The notes beneath the pieces are model-generated. The model ran no database searches and was not told the origin of the DNA. It saw only the letters and a program-made list of their open reading frames with translations. Source: an uncultured Clostridia bacterium (GTDB lineage: Bacteria > Bacillota > Clostridia > HGM11514). From it: DNA of 12,123 bases. A program made the position numbers and the translations under genes. The DNA is taken from the NCBI GenBank assembly GCA_934489915.1, contig CAKSSZ010000029.1, positions 1-12,123 on the forward strand, written 5' to 3'. Of the stretch, positions 1 to 6,867 are shown piece by piece. Within the stretch, counting starts at the first letter, position 1. Every line of letters starts with the position of its first letter.

Positions 1-2
1 TG

Positions 3-167
3 GGCAAGCGCCAGCTGGGCCAGTTTCAGCCCTACGAATTCGCCATGACCATTCTGCTGGCGGACGTCATCTCCGCCAACCGAAAGCTGATTGAAGACGT
101 ACAGTACCGGGTGCGGAAAATGGATTATGAATCCGTTTCCTCCCGAAAAGACGGAGATTCCTTATGA
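3..167 (+). CDS. 3' end of a DUF421/YetF-like ORF with an unusual tail (partial)
   Basis: This reading frame is open from the left edge to TGA at 165-167. Its first 24 visible residues (GKRQLGQFQPYEFAMTILLA and following) closely match the GKRQ-G-Q-QP-E-TxLxAD signature found in the second membrane segment of DUF421/YetF membrane proteins. Those proteins normally continue with another membrane segment and a soluble domain of well over 100 residues. Here only about 30 charged residues follow (ISANRKLIEDVQYRVRKMDY, then a short tail). The gene is therefore either a truncated DUF421 remnant or a short membrane protein sharing this motif. Its stop overlaps the next start by 4 bp (ATGA, 164-167), and GGAG at 153-156 inside it serves as the next gene's ribosome site, so it looks like the preceding operon member. 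The open frame is clear; the family call is a recollection of the motif and is tentative. Confidence 0.5.
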   Translation, partial: GKRQLGQFQPYEFAMTILLADVISANRKLIEDVQYRVRKMDYESVSSRKDGDSL

Positions 168-1285
168 TAAAAATTGCCTTTGACGCATACCCGATTGCCG
201 CACATCGGCTTTCCGGGATCGGCACCCACGCCCGTGAATTGACGCAGCGGCTTTGCCAACGGCCGGAGCTGGACTGTACGCTGCTGCTCTATGATTTTTT
301 GAATCGCCGGGGCAGCCGCAAACTTTTGCAAGAACGCATTCCCAACGCAAAAATTGTACAAAATCCATGGCTGCCTTACGGGGTTTATGTAGAGCTATGG
401 CCTCATTTTCCGTGGCTGGGGTGGGAGCAGGTGTTTGGGATCAAGGCTGATATCAGCCATTTTTTCAACTTTATTATTCCCCCGAAGGCCACCGGCCGTG
501 TGATTAACACCGTGCATGATCTGGTACACTTGAATTATCCGGAAACGATGGAAAAAAGCAATCTTCGGCGATTATCCCGTAATTTGAACCGTTCCTGCCG
601 GGATGCGGATCTGATCGTTACCGTCTCCTGGGCGGTGCGGCAGGAAATGATCGAAAAGCTCGGCCTGCCCGGGGATAAAATCCGGGTGGTTCCCAACGGT
701 GTGGATCTTACCCGCTTTTGCCCCGAAGGGACAAGGCTGTCCCAACTGCCGGAGCATTATTTTTTGTATCTGGGTACCTTGGAGCCAAGAAAAAATTTAA
801 TCGGGCTGCTTCATGCCTACAAAATCGGAAAGTCCCGCTTTGACGACTGCAAATTAGTGCTGGGCGGCGCAAAAGGATGGGAATATGACGCTATTTTTGA
901 TCAGGTAAAACAACTGGGGCTGGAGGAAGACGTGATCTTTCCGGGCTATCTGCCCTACGAGCATCTGCCTGCCCTGTACCGGGGGGCGCAGGCCTTTCTG
1001 TTCCCTTCTTTTTACGAAGGCTTTGGGATCCCCCCGTTAGAGGCGATGGCGTGCGGCGTGCCGGTGATTACCTCCGACTGCGCCGCATTGACGGAAGTCA
1101 CGGCAAATGCTGCCGTGCATATCGATCCAAATCAGCCGGAAGCATTGGCTGACGCCATGGAGCGCATCCTGACCGACTCAGAGCTGCGCACGCTTTCCAT
1201 TGCACGGGGGCTGGAACGGGCAAAAGCCTTTACCTGGAACCGGGCAGCAGAAAAAACAGCCCAAATTTATCGGGAGCTAAAATAA
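164..1285 (+). CDS. GT4 glycosyltransferase, MtfB-like
   Basis: A 373-residue GT-B fold glycosyltransferase of family GT4, probably adding a sugar from a nucleotide donor to a lipid-linked glycan at the inner face of the membrane. The N-terminal acceptor domain covers about residues 1-170. The C-terminal donor domain shows VVPNGVD (175-181), GTLEPRKN (204-211, typical of the MtfB-like subgroup), the GGAKGWEYD loop (234-242) and the retaining-GT4 E-x7-E motif (E285 and E293 in EGFGIPPLE), followed by ACGVPVITS (296-304). There is no signal peptide or membrane segment, and the length is normal. The ATG overlaps the upstream stop (ATGA) and has GGAG at 153-156. Donor and acceptor cannot be read from sequence; mannosyl or related transfer is only suggested by the subgroup. 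Arginine codon use is heavily CGG (13 of 27 by my count). It is a paralogue of the GT4 gene at 2396-3484. Confidence 0.93.
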   Translation: MIKIAFDAYPIAAHRLSGIGTHARELTQRLCQRPELDCTLLLYDFLNRRGSRKLLQERIPNAKIVQNPWLPYGVYVELWPHFPWLGWEQVFGIKADISHFFNFIIPPKATGRVINTVHDLVHLNYPETMEKSNLRRLSRNLNRSCRDADLIVTVSWAVRQEMIEKLGLPGDKIRVVPNGVDLTRFCPEGTRLSQLPEHYFLYLGTLEPRKNLIGLLHAYKIGKSRFDDCKLVLGGAKGWEYDAIFDQVKQLGLEEDVIFPGYLPYEHLPALYRGAQAFLFPSFYEGFGIPPLEAMACGVPVITSDCAALTEVTANAAVHIDPNQPEALADAMERILTDSELRTLSIARGLERAKAFTWNRAAEKTAQIYRELK

Positions 1286-1301
1286 GAAAGGAGCAGGTAA
1301 T

Positions 1302-2399
1302 ATGAAGGTCGCTATCGTGCATGACTGGCTCACAAACTGGGGCGGCGCCGAACGGGTATTGCAGCGGATTGCCGGGCTTTTTCCGGACGCACCGACCTAC
1401 ACCCTGGTCTACCGTCCAAAAATTGTGGAAGGGAGATTCAAGGACGTACGCCCCTCCTATATTCAAAAATTTCCTTTTGCCGATCGACTCTACCCAAAAT
1501 ATCTCCCCTTTTTCCCAAAAGCAATTGAGGCGCTGGATTTATCCGAATACGATTTGGTCATCTCCTCCTCCACCTGCTGTGCAAAGGGAGTTATGACCCG
1601 GTCAGACGCAGTGCATCTGTGCTATTGTGCCACACCGATGCGTTACGCCTGGGATTTTTATTTTTCTTACAAAAAAAACGCCAGTCCTTTGTTCCGCTGG
1701 CTGATTCCTCATTTTATGTATCACATCCGTCAATGGGATGTTCTCTCCGCCAATCGGGTGGACTTTTTTCTGGCAAATTCCAAAAACGTTGCCCGCAGGA
1801 TTGATAAACATTACAGACGGGAAAGCCGGGTGGTTTACCCCTTTGCGGATACCGCCTTTTATACTCCCGTCCCCCACCCCACGGAGGAGTATTACTTCAC
1901 CGTTTCCCGACTGGTATCCTATAAGCGGATTGATCTGGCGGTTCGCGCCTGTACCAAGCTCAATAAAAAACTGATTGTAGCAGGAGACGGCGCAGAAGCG
2001 AAAAAACTCAGGAAAATAGCAGGGGATTGCGTCACCTTTACCGGTCACTGTACCAACGAGGAGCTGCGGGAATATTATCGCAATTGCAAGGCGTTTTTAT
2101 TCCCCGGAGAAGAGGATTTCGGGATCACCCCGGTAGAAGCTCAGGCCTGCGGAAGACCGGTCATCGCCTACGGTAAGGGGGGCGCATTAGAGACGGTTAT
2201 AGACGGGGTAACCGGTCTGTTTTTTACCGAACAAACAGTGGAATCCCTCTGCGACGGCATTCTTCGGCTGGAACAAACCTCCTTCTCTCCCGATGTCATC
2301 CGGGAAAACGCCCTGCGGTTTGAACCGGAACGTTTTGACGCTCAAATGCGGGAGGCTGTCGCCTGCGCCTTGGAAGAAAAGAGGGGGATAATGGCATGA
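1302..2399 (+). CDS. GT4 glycosyltransferase, WbaZ-like
   Basis: A 365-residue GT4 glycosyltransferase from a different branch than its two neighbours. It opens with MKVAIVHDWL and a GGAER turn (14-18), the layout of WbaZ-like enzymes of O-antigen and capsule clusters. The donor-binding half has SRLVSYKR (202-209), the VAGDG segment (227-231) and the E-x7-E pair E271/E279 in EDFGITPVE, then ACGRPVIAYGKGG (282-294). It should transfer one sugar of the repeat unit in the cytoplasm; the sugar cannot be deduced. AGAAAGGAG at 1285-1293 is a strong ribosome site 8 nt before the ATG, and the gap to the previous gene is 16 bp. The 3' end overlaps the next start by 4 bp (ATGA, 2396-2399), so the two are probably translationally coupled. 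A run of eight A at 1671-1678 inside the gene is a possible slippage site, but the frame is intact. Confidence 0.92.
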   Translation: MKVAIVHDWLTNWGGAERVLQRIAGLFPDAPTYTLVYRPKIVEGRFKDVRPSYIQKFPFADRLYPKYLPFFPKAIEALDLSEYDLVISSSTCCAKGVMTRSDAVHLCYCATPMRYAWDFYFSYKKNASPLFRWLIPHFMYHIRQWDVLSANRVDFFLANSKNVARRIDKHYRRESRVVYPFADTAFYTPVPHPTEEYYFTVSRLVSYKRIDLAVRACTKLNKKLIVAGDGAEAKKLRKIAGDCVTFTGHCTNEELREYYRNCKAFLFPGEEDFGITPVEAQACGRPVIAYGKGGALETVIDGVTGLFFTEQTVESLCDGILRLEQTSFSPDVIRENALRFEPERFDAQMREAVACALEEKRGIMA

Positions 2400-3484
2400 A
2401 AATTGCGCTTGACGCATTAAATTTGACTCCTGCACGGGCAGGAGTAGGCAATTACGCTTTTCATGTCATCCATGCCTTGCAAACTCTGCCCTCCGAGCAT
2501 CAGTTTACCGTGTTTGTCAATCAATCGGTGCGGGAGGAGTTTTCCGATACGTCAAGGATGCACTTTGTCACTGCCGGTTCCTTTTCCGGCAGCCGGCAGC
2601 GGATTTTCTACCAGCTAACCCGTTTTGCAGGGCAGCTGCAAGGCTATGACCTGGTGCACTGTCTGGACTATCTTTCTCCCCTGGCGCACTTGTCTGCCCC
2701 CCTTGTCATTACGGTACATGATGTTAGCTTTTTGGTCAACCGCTCCTACTTTACCCCGGCAATGGGGCTTTTAAAGCGGTCGCTGCTGCCTCTTTCCTGC
2801 CGTCGGGCAGCAGGCATTTTTACCGTTTCGGAATTTACCAAGCAGGAGCTGCTGCGATGCCTGCCCCTCCGGGAGGAGCGTATTTTCCCGGTATTGCTGG
2901 GGACGGAGACGCCTCGCAGATCCACCGAATCCCAGCCGCCCTGTGTGTTGTGCGTAGGTACACTGGAACCGCGGAAGAATTGGGGAACCGCCGTCAGCGC
3001 CATGGAGCTTTTATGGCAGCGCCGGCCTGACCTCACTCTCCCCCTGGTACTGGCAGGAAAACCGGGCTGGGGGTATGAACCCCTCCTGCAGCAAATCCAA
3101 AACAGCCCCTATCGGGATCGGATTTTGCTCCCCGGCTATTGCTCGGAGGAGGCGCTGGCCGCTTGGTACAAAAGTGCTCGGGCATTTGTATTTCCTTCTT
3201 TTTATGAAGGGTTTGGTCTGCCTCCCATTGAAGCGATGGCGTACGGTGTTCCTGTGGTGGCGTCTGCCGCCGCATCGCTGCCGGAGGTAACAAACGGAGC
3301 CGCTCTCTTATGCCCCCCCACCGACGCCGCTGCTTTTTCCGCTGCGATCGAGGAGGCATTGGGCAGCAAAAGAGAGACTCTGATTGCTGCCGGGAAACAT
3401 CGGGCTGCCGCCCTTTCCTGGGGCAAAACCGGACAGGGCATCTTAGACGGTTATCAAACCATAGCAGGGAGGACAAACTCATGA
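2396..3484 (+). CDS. GT4 glycosyltransferase, MtfB-like (paralogue of first GT4)
   Basis: A 362-residue GT4 enzyme. The start MKIALDALNLTPARAGVGNY with a glycine-containing loop is typical of the acceptor domain. The donor domain carries GTLEPRKN (188-195), the GKPGWGYEPL loop (221-230) and E271/E279 in EGFGLPPIE, then AYGVPVVAS (282-290). These blocks match the first GT4 gene (164-1285) almost position for position, although overall sequence has diverged, so the two are paralogues with probably different linkages. The start overlaps the preceding stop (ATGA) and is served by GAGGGGG at 2381-2387. The end overlaps the following gene (ATGA, 3481-3484). The role is inferred: one step in assembly of the lipid-linked repeat unit. 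The substrate is unknown. Confidence 0.92.
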   Translation: MKIALDALNLTPARAGVGNYAFHVIHALQTLPSEHQFTVFVNQSVREEFSDTSRMHFVTAGSFSGSRQRIFYQLTRFAGQLQGYDLVHCLDYLSPLAHLSAPLVITVHDVSFLVNRSYFTPAMGLLKRSLLPLSCRRAAGIFTVSEFTKQELLRCLPLREERIFPVLLGTETPRRSTESQPPCVLCVGTLEPRKNWGTAVSAMELLWQRRPDLTLPLVLAGKPGWGYEPLLQQIQNSPYRDRILLPGYCSEEALAAWYKSARAFVFPSFYEGFGLPPIEAMAYGVPVVASAAASLPEVTNGAALLCPPTDAAAFSAAIEEALGSKRETLIAAGKHRAAALSWGKTGQGILDGYQTIAGRTNS

Positions 3485-4860
3485 AATCATCCGAAAGCGT
3501 ACTCAACCGTTTACTGGTCGGGCTGGACTTTTGCCTGTCCCTACTTGCGTTTTTACTGGCTTATTTTTTTCGCAGTCAAATTTTTCTGGAACAAACACCG
3601 CTGTTTGCACTGTCCGCTTATGTCTGGATTTTGTTTGTATTTCTCCCCACCTTATTTATTTCTCTTTTTCTCTTTGGACTGTACGGAGAAAACAAGCTGG
3701 ATCGGCGGTTGACCATACGGCTGTTTCAGGCATTTTTAATCTGTGGCTTGGTTTCTTCTGCAGCGGTATTTGTTACCCGCAGCGTTGCCTTTAGCCGGTT
3801 GCTGTTCTTTTTATTTATGGGAATTGACTTTCTCTTTTTGTTTGTAGAAAAACAGCTGATCCGCAGATTACTGCTTTTAAAAATACGGGAAAATGCGGGA
3901 GCCACCCGGGTATTGGCAGTGGGAGACATGACAAAAGCAACCGCCACAATGGAACAAATTCGCCGGGAACAGGATTTGTTATTCCACGTAGCCGCCTTCC
4001 TTCCCCTGACAGAGGCCACCCCCATCACCGCTGATCAATTGCGGGAAACGATCATTCAAAACACGGCGGATCAAGTCTTTTTCTTTTTTTCAAAGGACTG
4101 GGTAGGAAAAGCAGAACCGTATTTGCAGGTTTGCGAGGAGCTGGGCGTCACTGCCAGACTTTTGCTGGACTGGTATCAGCTGCCCCTGTCCAAAACAAAG
4201 CTCAGCTACCTGGGGAATATTCCGGCGCTGACCTTTCACACTGTTTCTTTAAACCAAAGCCAGCTGCTTCTGAAACGGCTGATGGATATTTTAGGCGGCC
4301 TTGTCGGCCTGATTCTAACCGGGGTTTTATGGCTCCTGTTAGCGCCCCTCATTAAGCTTTCTTCTCCCGGCCCGGTCTTTTACGCACAGGAACGGGTCGG
4401 GCAAAACGGGCGAATCTTCCGCATTTATAAATTCCGCTCCATGGTGCAAAATGCCGACCGTCAGCTGGAGCAGCTCCAGGCACAGAATGAACTGAAGGGC
4501 GCCGTATTCAAAATAAAAAACGATCCCCGCGTTACTCCGGTGGGGCGAGTCATCCGTAAATTGAGTCTGGATGAATTTCCTCAGTTCTGGAACGTATTAA
4601 AAGGAGAAATGAGCCTGGTAGGTACACGCCCCCCCACCGTGCAGGAGGTAGAGCAATATCAAAGCTATCACCGCCGCAGGCTGTCCATCAAACCGGGCTT
4701 AACCGGGATGTGGCAGGTCAGCGGCAGAAACGAAATTCATGATTTTGAAGAAATTTATCGCTTGGATGTACAATATATCGATCACTGGTCACTGGCATTG
4801 GACATAAAATTGCTGCTGCGCACGATTGGCACAGTACTGTCCGGCAAAGGTGCAGAATAA
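3481..4860 (+). CDS. Polyprenyl-phosphate sugar-1-phosphate transferase (exopolysaccharide priming enzyme, WcaJ/WbaP type)
   Basis: A 459-residue polyprenyl phosphoglycosyl transferase that starts glycan synthesis by moving a hexose-1-phosphate from a UDP-sugar to undecaprenyl phosphate. The N-terminus has several hydrophobic segments (about 8-30, 41-67, 82-98, 106-122). A soluble CoA-binding-like domain follows (about 140-255), then the catalytic bacterial sugar transferase domain (about 262-455). That domain shows KRLMDI (265-270), a re-entrant membrane helix with SPGP (295-298), KFRSM (317-321), the D364-E365 catalytic pair in LSLDEFPQFWNVLKGEMSLVG, and KPGLTGMWQVSGR (404-416). Length is normal for the full five-helix type. 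I chose ATG 3481 over the in-frame ATG at 3310 because it has AGGGAGG at 3466-3472, gives the correct membrane N-terminus and overlaps the upstream stop by 4 bp. The sugar (glucose, galactose or another) cannot be told from sequence. Confidence 0.95.
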   Translation: MKSSESVLNRLLVGLDFCLSLLAFLLAYFFRSQIFLEQTPLFALSAYVWILFVFLPTLFISLFLFGLYGENKLDRRLTIRLFQAFLICGLVSSAAVFVTRSVAFSRLLFFLFMGIDFLFLFVEKQLIRRLLLLKIRENAGATRVLAVGDMTKATATMEQIRREQDLLFHVAAFLPLTEATPITADQLRETIIQNTADQVFFFFSKDWVGKAEPYLQVCEELGVTARLLLDWYQLPLSKTKLSYLGNIPALTFHTVSLNQSQLLLKRLMDILGGLVGLILTGVLWLLLAPLIKLSSPGPVFYAQERVGQNGRIFRIYKFRSMVQNADRQLEQLQAQNELKGAVFKIKNDPRVTPVGRVIRKLSLDEFPQFWNVLKGEMSLVGTRPPTVQEVEQYQSYHRRRLSIKPGLTGMWQVSGRNEIHDFEEIYRLDVQYIDHWSLALDIKLLLRTIGTVLSGKGAE

Positions 4861-4872
4861 CAGGAGGAATTT

Positions 4873-5742
4873 ATGGAAGAAATGATCAGCGTTATTATCC
4901 CGTCCTATAACACCCCGGAACACTATTTACAGGTGCTCTACCGCTCTCTTTTGGAGCAAACCTATCAAAATTTTGAGGTTTTTGTGGTGGATGACTGTTC
5001 TCAATTTGATTTTTACGATATGCTCACCGATCCTCGGTTCCACGTAGAACGGATGGCACAAAACGGCGGTCCGGCAAAATGCCGCAATCGGGGTGCGGAA
5101 CTGGCACAGGGGAATCTGCTCTTTTTTACCGATTCCGACTGTGAGCTGGCACCCGGCACCTTGGAAGAGGCCGCCCGGGGACTGGAACGGGAAAAAGTCA
5201 TTATGGGAAACACCGTTACCAAGACCAAAACCTTTTTTGGAACCTGCGTTGCCTATCTGGGTTTTCCCGGCGGCGGCATTTTAGGGTTTGACCGGGTTTG
5301 GCGGGTGGATCAGGACGGTTATACCGACAGTATCAGCAGCTGTAACCTGGCCGTAAGAAAAAATTTTTTCAACGAAATGTCGCGATTTAACACAACTTTT
5401 CCGGTTCCCGGAGGAGAAGATACCTATTTTGCAAAAAAAATAGTTGCAAAATCAGAAAAGATATGGTATAATAAAAATCAGGTTGTATATCATGTAGAGC
5501 GGGGAGATCTGAAAGGCTTTCTTCGCTGGCAGATTACCCGAGGCAGAGGGAATTACCATATTAAGAAAAACCTCGGCAGCGTAGGCGGATTTTATTGGCT
5601 GAGGCTGTGGTCCTTTTGGAACAGCATTCGTGCCAGCGGCTGGCGTTTTCCTGTGGTGATGTACCTAATCCTGTTATCTGTAATTTACCAATCCAAAGGA
5701 TATCGGATGGAAGCAAAGAGGCAGGAAACCGAAACTGCTTGA
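4873..5742 (+). CDS. GT2 glycosyltransferase with C-terminal membrane anchor
   Basis: A 289-residue inverting GT-A glycosyltransferase of family GT2. The start MEEMISVIIPSYN is the classic GT2 opening. VVDD (38-41) binds the nucleotide, and NGGPAKCRNRG (64-74) is the usual middle motif. The metal-binding DxD is D87-S88-D89 in FFTDSDC, and the putative catalytic acidic pair is E182-D183 in GGED. A hydrophobic stretch at about 258-272 (RFPVVMYLILLSVIY) probably tethers it to the membrane. AGGAGG at 4862-4867 is the ribosome site. It should extend the lipid-linked glycan begun by the preceding gene. Codons 188-202 are odd: they use ATA for Ile twice, while the other Ile codons in the gene are ATC or ATT. 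This patch coincides with a near-consensus promoter (5444-5472). The donor sugar is unknown. Confidence 0.93.
   Translation: MEEMISVIIPSYNTPEHYLQVLYRSLLEQTYQNFEVFVVDDCSQFDFYDMLTDPRFHVERMAQNGGPAKCRNRGAELAQGNLLFFTDSDCELAPGTLEEAARGLEREKVIMGNTVTKTKTFFGTCVAYLGFPGGGILGFDRVWRVDQDGYTDSISSCNLAVRKNFFNEMSRFNTTFPVPGGEDTYFAKKIVAKSEKIWYNKNQVVYHVERGDLKGFLRWQITRGRGNYHIKKNLGSVGGFYWLRLWSFWNSIRASGWRFPVVMYLILLSVIYQSKGYRMEAKRQETETA
5444..5472 (+). promoter_or_regulatory. Predicted sigma-A promoter inside the GT2 gene
   Basis: TTGCAA (5444-5449) and a perfect TATAAT (5467-5472) are separated by exactly 17 bp, with TGG immediately before the -10 box (extended -10). A run of eight A at 5433-5440 just upstream resembles an UP element. 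Transcription would begin near 5479, about 280 bp before the TTG start of the UDP-xylose synthase gene, and would allow that gene, and perhaps the tRNA, to be expressed independently of the full operon. The signal quality is seen; the activity is inferred. Confidence 0.6.
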
Positions 5743-5743
5743 C

Positions 5744-5750
5744 GGGAGGG
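5744..5750 (+). promoter_or_regulatory. Ribosome binding site deciding the TTG start
   Basis: GGGAGGG lies directly after the GT2 stop codon and 7 nt before TTG 5758. No in-frame ATG or GTG gives an intact Rossmann motif, so this site fixes the rare start of the UDP-xylose synthase gene. Confidence 0.75.
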
Positions 5751-5757
5751 AGCTTGG

Positions 5758-6693
5758 TTGTCCAGAAAAAGAATTTTAGTAACCGGCGGTGCCGGCTTCA
5801 TCGGTTCTCATTTATGTGAAGAACTGCTGCGCCGGGGCAATGAAGTCATCTGTTTGGATAATTTTTTTACCGGCCGGAAAGAGCATGTGGCTCATTTGAT
5901 GGACAATCCCTACTTTGAAATCATTCGGCATGATATCATCCATCCCATCGATGTTGTCATTGATGAGATTTATAATTTGGCGTGTCCTGCGTCACCGGTG
6001 CATTATCAATACAATCCGGTCAAGACCATTAACACCAACGTGGTCGGCGCTTCCAATATGCTGGAGCTGGCGAGACGGAGCAAGGCAAAAATTTTGCAGG
6101 CGTCTACCAGCGAGGTATACGGCGACCCGGTAGTACACCCCCAGGTAGAAAGCTATTGGGGCAATGTGAATCCGATTGGAATTCGCTCCTGCTATGACGA
6201 AGGAAAGCGCTGTGCAGAAACACTGTTTTTTGATTATCACCGCCAATACGGCGTTGATATCCGGGTTATCCGGATTTTTAATACCTACGGTCCGAGAATG
6301 CTGGAAAACGACGGTCGGGTGGTCAGTAACTTTATTGTACAAGCTCTGCGGGGACAGGATATTACCATATACGGTACCGGCGAGCAAACCCGTTCCTTCT
6401 GTTATGTCAGCGATTTGGTGTGTGGCATGATTGCCATGATGGATGGGGACGTAACAGGACCTGTCAATTTCGGAAATCCGCGGGAAATGACAATTAAGGA
6501 AATTGCTGAAATGGTGCTTTCCTTAACCGGAAGTTCTTCTAAGCTGGTTTATCAACCTCTTCCGCAGGATGATCCCTGCAAGCGCAAGCCGGATATTAGC
6601 TGTGCCATGAATACGCTTGGCTGGAAGCCAGAGATTTCCTTGGAAGACGGGCTGCAAAGAACCATTGATTATTTCCGGAATACAATTGCATAA
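5758..6693 (+). CDS. UDP-glucuronate decarboxylase (UDP-xylose synthase), TTG start
   Basis: A 311-residue extended short-chain dehydrogenase that converts UDP-glucuronate to UDP-xylose through an NAD-bound 4-keto intermediate in the cytoplasm. The Rossmann motif is GGAGFIG (10-16). The UXS signature blocks are present: LACPASPVHYQYNPVKT (74-90), QASTSEVYGDP (114-124) with T117 and E119, ESYWGNVNPIGIRSCYDEGK (131-150) with catalytic Y146 and K150, RIFNTYGPRM (172-181), and DDPCKRKPDI (271-280), where R276 matches the substrate-binding arginine of human UXS1. Length equals that of bacterial UXS. The only start that gives a complete N-terminus is TTG at 5758, preceded 7 nt upstream by GGGAGGG (5744-5750). 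UDP-xylose, or UDP-arabinose after epimerisation, would feed the neighbouring glycosyltransferases. UDP-glucose dehydrogenase, needed to supply UDP-glucuronate, is not in the window. Confidence 0.95.
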   Translation: MSRKRILVTGGAGFIGSHLCEELLRRGNEVICLDNFFTGRKEHVAHLMDNPYFEIIRHDIIHPIDVVIDEIYNLACPASPVHYQYNPVKTINTNVVGASNMLELARRSKAKILQASTSEVYGDPVVHPQVESYWGNVNPIGIRSCYDEGKRCAETLFFDYHRQYGVDIRVIRIFNTYGPRMLENDGRVVSNFIVQALRGQDITIYGTGEQTRSFCYVSDLVCGMIAMMDGDVTGPVNFGNPREMTIKEIAEMVLSLTGSSSKLVYQPLPQDDPCKRKPDISCAMNTLGWKPEISLEDGLQRTIDYFRNTIA

Positions 6694-6713
6694 AACGCAG
6701 GCTTCTGCGTTTT
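6692..6713 (+). terminator. Short hairpin at the end of the glycan operon (weak terminator)
   Basis: AAAACGCAG (6692-6700) and CTGCGTTTT (6705-6713) form a perfect 9-bp stem around a GCTT tetraloop. The stem begins inside the TAA stop codon of the decarboxylase gene. The U tract is only four bases and overlaps the stem arm, so termination may be partial. The tRNA begins 5 bp later, which leaves readthrough or RNA processing as possible roles. Confidence 0.6.
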
Positions 6714-6718
6714 CATAT

Positions 6719-6795
6719 ACGCCTGTAGCTCAGCTGGATAGAGTGTCAGACTCCGACTCTGAAGGTCGTGCGTTCGAATCGCATCAGGCGTACCA
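6719..6795 (+). tRNA. tRNA-Arg (anticodon CCG), CCA encoded
   Basis: A complete 77-nt cloverleaf. The acceptor stem ACGCCTG (6719-6725) pairs perfectly with CAGGCGT (6785-6791), followed by discriminator A and encoded CCA (6793-6795). The D stem is GCTC (6728-6731) with GAGT (6741-6744). The anticodon stem TCAGA/TCTGA (6746-6750, 6758-6762) encloses CTCCGAC, giving anticodon CCG at 6753-6755, which reads CGG. The T arm is GTGCG/CGCAT with loop TTCGAAT. No good promoter lies in the 5 bp between the operon hairpin and the tRNA, so transcription must start within the decarboxylase gene or come from the operon. A strong terminator follows immediately. Confidence 0.97.
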
Positions 6796-6834
6796 AATCG
6801 GAATGGAACTTTACTCCATTCCGATTTTTCTTTT
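6796..6834 (+). terminator. Rho-independent terminator after tRNA-Arg
   Basis: AATCGGAATGGA (6796-6807) pairs perfectly with TCCATTCCGATT (6815-6826) across a 7-nt loop and is followed by a U-rich tail (TTTCTTTT). It starts on the base after the tRNA CCA end, so it should end the tRNA transcript. Confidence 0.9.
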
Positions 6835-6867
6835 ATCTGCAATCATTTTTCAAAGAGGGGCGTTCCA

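Noticed and set aside
1671..1678. A8 run in the second GT4 gene as programmed frameshifting
   Set aside because: The zero frame continues with all catalytic motifs, and I see nothing to suggest a meaningful alternative product.
1602..2048. Minus-strand ORF of 148 codons inside the second GT4 gene
   Set aside because: It is a shadow of a clear GT4 coding sequence with no domain motif of its own.
3310..3480. In-frame N-terminal extension of the sugar-phosphate transferase
   Set aside because: It lies inside the preceding GT4 gene, encodes a basic non-membrane segment, and the ATG at 3481 has a strong ribosome site and the expected membrane start.
6719..6795. tRNA-Arg as an integration site for a mobile element
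   Set aside because: I saw no repeat of the tRNA 3' end elsewhere in the window and no integrase or phage gene; the terminator follows the tRNA directly.
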